64,000 nucleotides of DNA. Origin: Lamprocystis purpurea DSM 4197. Its GTDB lineage: Bacteria; Pseudomonadota; Gammaproteobacteria; Chromatiales; Chromatiaceae. A program made the position numbers and the translations under genes. Location: the NCBI RefSeq assembly GCF_000379525.1, contig NZ_KB902364.1, positions 58,615 through 122,614 of the forward strand. Reading direction: 5' to 3'. Of this stretch, positions 62,106 through 64,000 are shown piece after piece (position 1 is the first letter of the stretch; each line of letters opens with the position of its first letter). The notes below the pieces were generated by a model. The model did no database searches. It saw only the letters and a list, made by a program, of their open reading frames with translations, and was not told the DNA's origin.

Positions 62106-64000
62106 ATGACGAGCTCCGCCCAGCCGGAGTCGTTCAAGCAGCGTAGCTGGGAGCCCCGCTATCGCAGCACCACCAGCGACCTGCTCCAAGACTTCTATCT
62201 CCCCGTCCTGCGCTCCGCCGTGCGCTATGACCGGGTGGCGGGGTACTTCCGTTCGACCTCACTCGCCGCGGCGTCCCAAGGGTTCTCCGCCCTCGCCGGA
62301 CACCAGGGGCGGGTGCGACTGGTGGCGGGTGCGGACTTGGACCCCAAGGATGCTCAGCTCATCCTCGACAATCAGGACGGCGGGCGGCTCGCCGAGACAC
62401 TGCTGGCCGCCCTTGCCGATCCTCACGTCTGGCCGGAACCGGTCGAGAACGGCTTGAGTCTATTGGCCTGGATGCTGAAGGAGGGTTGTCTTACGATCCG
62501 CGTGGCGCTGCGCCGTCATCGCAAGACCGGCGTGGCCATCCCCTATGATTCGCGCGAGGACGGCTATGTCCACGAGAAATGGGCCGTCTTTGAGGACGCG
62601 GAGGGCAACCGACTAATCGCCGAGGGGTCCCTGAACGAGTCGCGCACGGCGCTGCTGATCAACGCCGAGAACATCGGCGTGCACTGCGATTGGTGGGGAC
62701 CCCAAGAGGCGGCCAGGGCGAACCTCTACGCGGCGGATTTCGAGACGATCTGGGCCAACCAGGACCCGGGGCTCTATGTGGTGGACCTGCCTCAGGCGGT
62801 ACGCGAGCGGCTGATCGAGATTGGCAGCGCCGTCGTGGAGCCTAAGGAGGTTGACGGGTCCAGCGAGCGTCCGGTGGAGGCGCCACGACCGACTGCGCGG
62901 GAGTGGCTGGAGTTCGCGATCCTGCGCGAGGCCCCGCGGATGCCCAACGGTCGCTTCGTCGGGATGGCCACGGCCCCGGTGGAGCCCTGGCCCCATCAGG
63001 CCATTGTGGCGCGGCGGTTGATTGCCTCCTACCCCTACAGCTTTCTGCTGTGCGACGAGGTGGGCTTGGGCAAGACGATCGAAGCGGGCCTGGCTCTGCG
63101 CTCGCTGATCCTGTCCGGGCTCGCGCGACGGGTGTTGATCGCACCGCCGGCAAGCCTGGCCCGGCAGTGGCAGAGTGAACTGGCAACCAAGTTCTTCCTG
63201 CGCTTCGGCCGGGCGCTCTCCGGCGCCCAGATTCGGCATGCCTATCTGCATCCGATCGAGGAACAGATTCTGGCTAAGTCGGTGTTTGCACCGAACTGTG
63301 TCATCGTCTCCACCGGGCTGGTCCGACGCAAAGACCGCCAGCGGGAGCTGGCGGCGCAGACCTGGGACATCGCCCTGGTTGACGAGGCCCACTACGCCAG
63401 GCGCAGCAACTCGACGGCCGGACTGGTGGTGCAACCCAAGTACGGGGACCTTTACCGGGCGGTCAGTCAGACCTTGCGAGCGCAGACCCGCGCCCTGTGG
63501 CTCGCCACGGCGACGCCGATGCAACTCGACCCGATCGAGGTCTATGACCTGTTTCGCCTGACCCGGCGGGTTGGTCCCTTCCAGGACGATCCGTCCCTGA
63601 CCCAGGCGTATTACGAAATTCAGGGCCGCATCCAGCGGGGCGAGCGGGTCTCCGACGAAGAACTGAGCTTCCTGCGCCGGGTGCTTGGCTCGCTCCAACG
63701 GCATGATCCGGAGGTCGCCGGCTTTATCCGCCAGACAGTGCTGAGCCCGTCGAACCGGACCCAGTATGACAACTGGCTGACGCTGGGGGTCAAGCCGACG
63801 GGTGCGAGTCTCAAGCAACTGTTGCGCGCCATTTTTGCCTCGGCGCCCCTCTCAAGGGTGATGATGCGCCACAACCGCGCCCTGCTGCGGGTCTACCAGG
63901 AGCAGGGTCGGCTGACTGAAAATCTCGCGCATCGGCACATCCTGCCCATGCGGCGCATCCAATACACGACCCAGGAGCGGGCGGCTTACGAGGCCCTGCA
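62106..64000 (+). CDS. SNF2-family helicase with N-terminal PLD-like domain (incomplete at window end)
   Basis: Open from the ATG to the last base (at least 631 residues). The N-terminal domain (about 1-240) has the phospholipase-D-like region VHEKWAVFEDAEGNRLIAEG followed by SLNESRTAL, with Glu in place of the second-half Asp of HKD. The helicase starts with PWPHQAIVARRL, then CDEVGLGKTIEAGLALRSL (motif I), LVDEAHYARRSN (motif II), TATPMQL (motif III). It is the helicase member of the DUF499/DUF1156 island. It begins 16 bases after the broken ATPase. The C-terminal helicase half lies beyond the window. Confidence 0.9.
   Translation, partial: MTSSAQPESFKQRSWEPRYRSTTSDLLQDFYLPVLRSAVRYDRVAGYFRSTSLAAASQGFSALAGHQGRVRLVAGADLDPKDAQLILDNQDGGRLAETLLAALADPHVWPEPVENGLSLLAWMLKEGCLTIRVALRRHRKTGVAIPYDSREDGYVHEKWAVFEDAEGNRLIAEGSLNESRTALLINAENIGVHCDWWGPQEAARANLYAADFETIWANQDPGLYVVDLPQAVRERLIEIGSAVVEPKEVDGSSERPVEAPRPTAREWLEFAILREAPRMPNGRFVGMATAPVEPWPHQAIVARRLIASYPYSFLLCDEVGLGKTIEAGLALRSLILSGLARRVLIAPPASLARQWQSELATKFFLRFGRALSGAQIRHAYLHPIEEQILAKSVFAPNCVIVSTGLVRRKDRQRELAAQTWDIALVDEAHYARRSNSTAGLVVQPKYGDLYRAVSQTLRAQTRALWLATATPMQLDPIEVYDLFRLTRRVGPFQDDPSLTQAYYEIQGRIQRGERVSDEELSFLRRVLGSLQRHDPEVAGFIRQTVLSPSNRTQYDNWLTLGVKPTGASLKQLLRAIFASAPLSRVMMRHNRALLRVYQEQGRLTENLAHRHILPMRRIQYTTQERAAYEAL

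Noticed and set aside
52312-64000. Classification of the island as DISARM or BREX
   Set aside because: No DUF1998 protein, no PglZ-type gene and no BrxL are seen; the DUF499-DUF1156 pair fits the helicase-methylase-ATPase type better.

Overview
The window looks like chromosome of a GC-rich gammaproteobacterium. The housekeeping neighbourhoods are gammaproteobacterial: sdhCDAB with sdhE and ygfX, nudE beside yrfG, and rhlB divergent from trxA-rho, plus rlmJ. Uma2-type endonuclease genes, long coiled-coil repeat proteins and many palindromic intergenic repeats would suit the Chromatiales (purple sulfur bacteria and relatives), but no photosynthesis gene is present, so this placement is inference. 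No rRNA, tRNA or CRISPR array was seen.

Layout. 0-9 kb: a coiled-coil membrane protein, rlmJ, galE, ygfX-sdhE and the succinate dehydrogenase operon, an Uma2 endonuclease and a second coiled-coil protein. 9-12.3 kb: three envelope genes (flippase-like protein, LpxL-type acyltransferase, small periplasmic protein) bracketed by two inverted copies of a ~250-bp repeat. 12.3-16.4 kb: tamB. 16.4-43.05 kb: about 26 kb of mainly pigment genes that lie between tamB and tamA, which normally adjoin. 43-47.4 kb: tamA, a double thioredoxin-fold protein, nudE and yrfG. 47.6-52.2 kb: rhlB, trxA, rho, murU. 52.3 kb to the end: a defence island.

The pigment region reads as an aryl polyene (APE) cluster joined to a dialkylresorcinol (DAR) module, the gene combination known for flexirubin-type pigments. 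APE part on the + strand: lipoprotein, acyl carrier protein, acyl ligase, two hot-dog dehydratases, LpxL-like acyltransferase, LolA-like carrier, MMPL/RND exporter, polysaccharide deacetylase, methyltransferase, ketosynthase and chain-length partner, and a cation/proton antiporter. On the - strand a tightly overlapping operon encodes a flavin-dependent halogenase-like enzyme, a chorismatase (hydroxybenzoate supply), an OmpV/MipA protein, a PlsC-type acyltransferase and a GT2 glycosyltransferase. DAR part: darA, darB, a small unknown gene, a BtrH-like acyl-transfer protein and, convergently, a two-gene ABC transporter. No dedicated ketoreductase, thioesterase or second carrier protein is seen. 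A reasonable model is: chorismate to hydroxybenzoate, loading on the carrier, polyene extension, possible halogenation, DAR formation by DarB/DarA, joining of polyene and DAR (candidate: the BtrH-like protein), then export to the outer membrane.

The defence island has a DUF499-type ATPase, a small conserved partner, a DUF1156-type adenine methylase and an SNF2 helicase with an N-terminal PLD-like domain that runs off the window. This set resembles the helicase-methylase-ATPase (Hma-like) systems. A VapBC-type toxin-antitoxin pair sits inside it. A RecF/SMC-like ATPase gene in front of the helicase is broken by a 135-bp MITE that can be delimited from the sequence: inverted ends, a 9-bp target duplication, and an in-frame stop it brings in.
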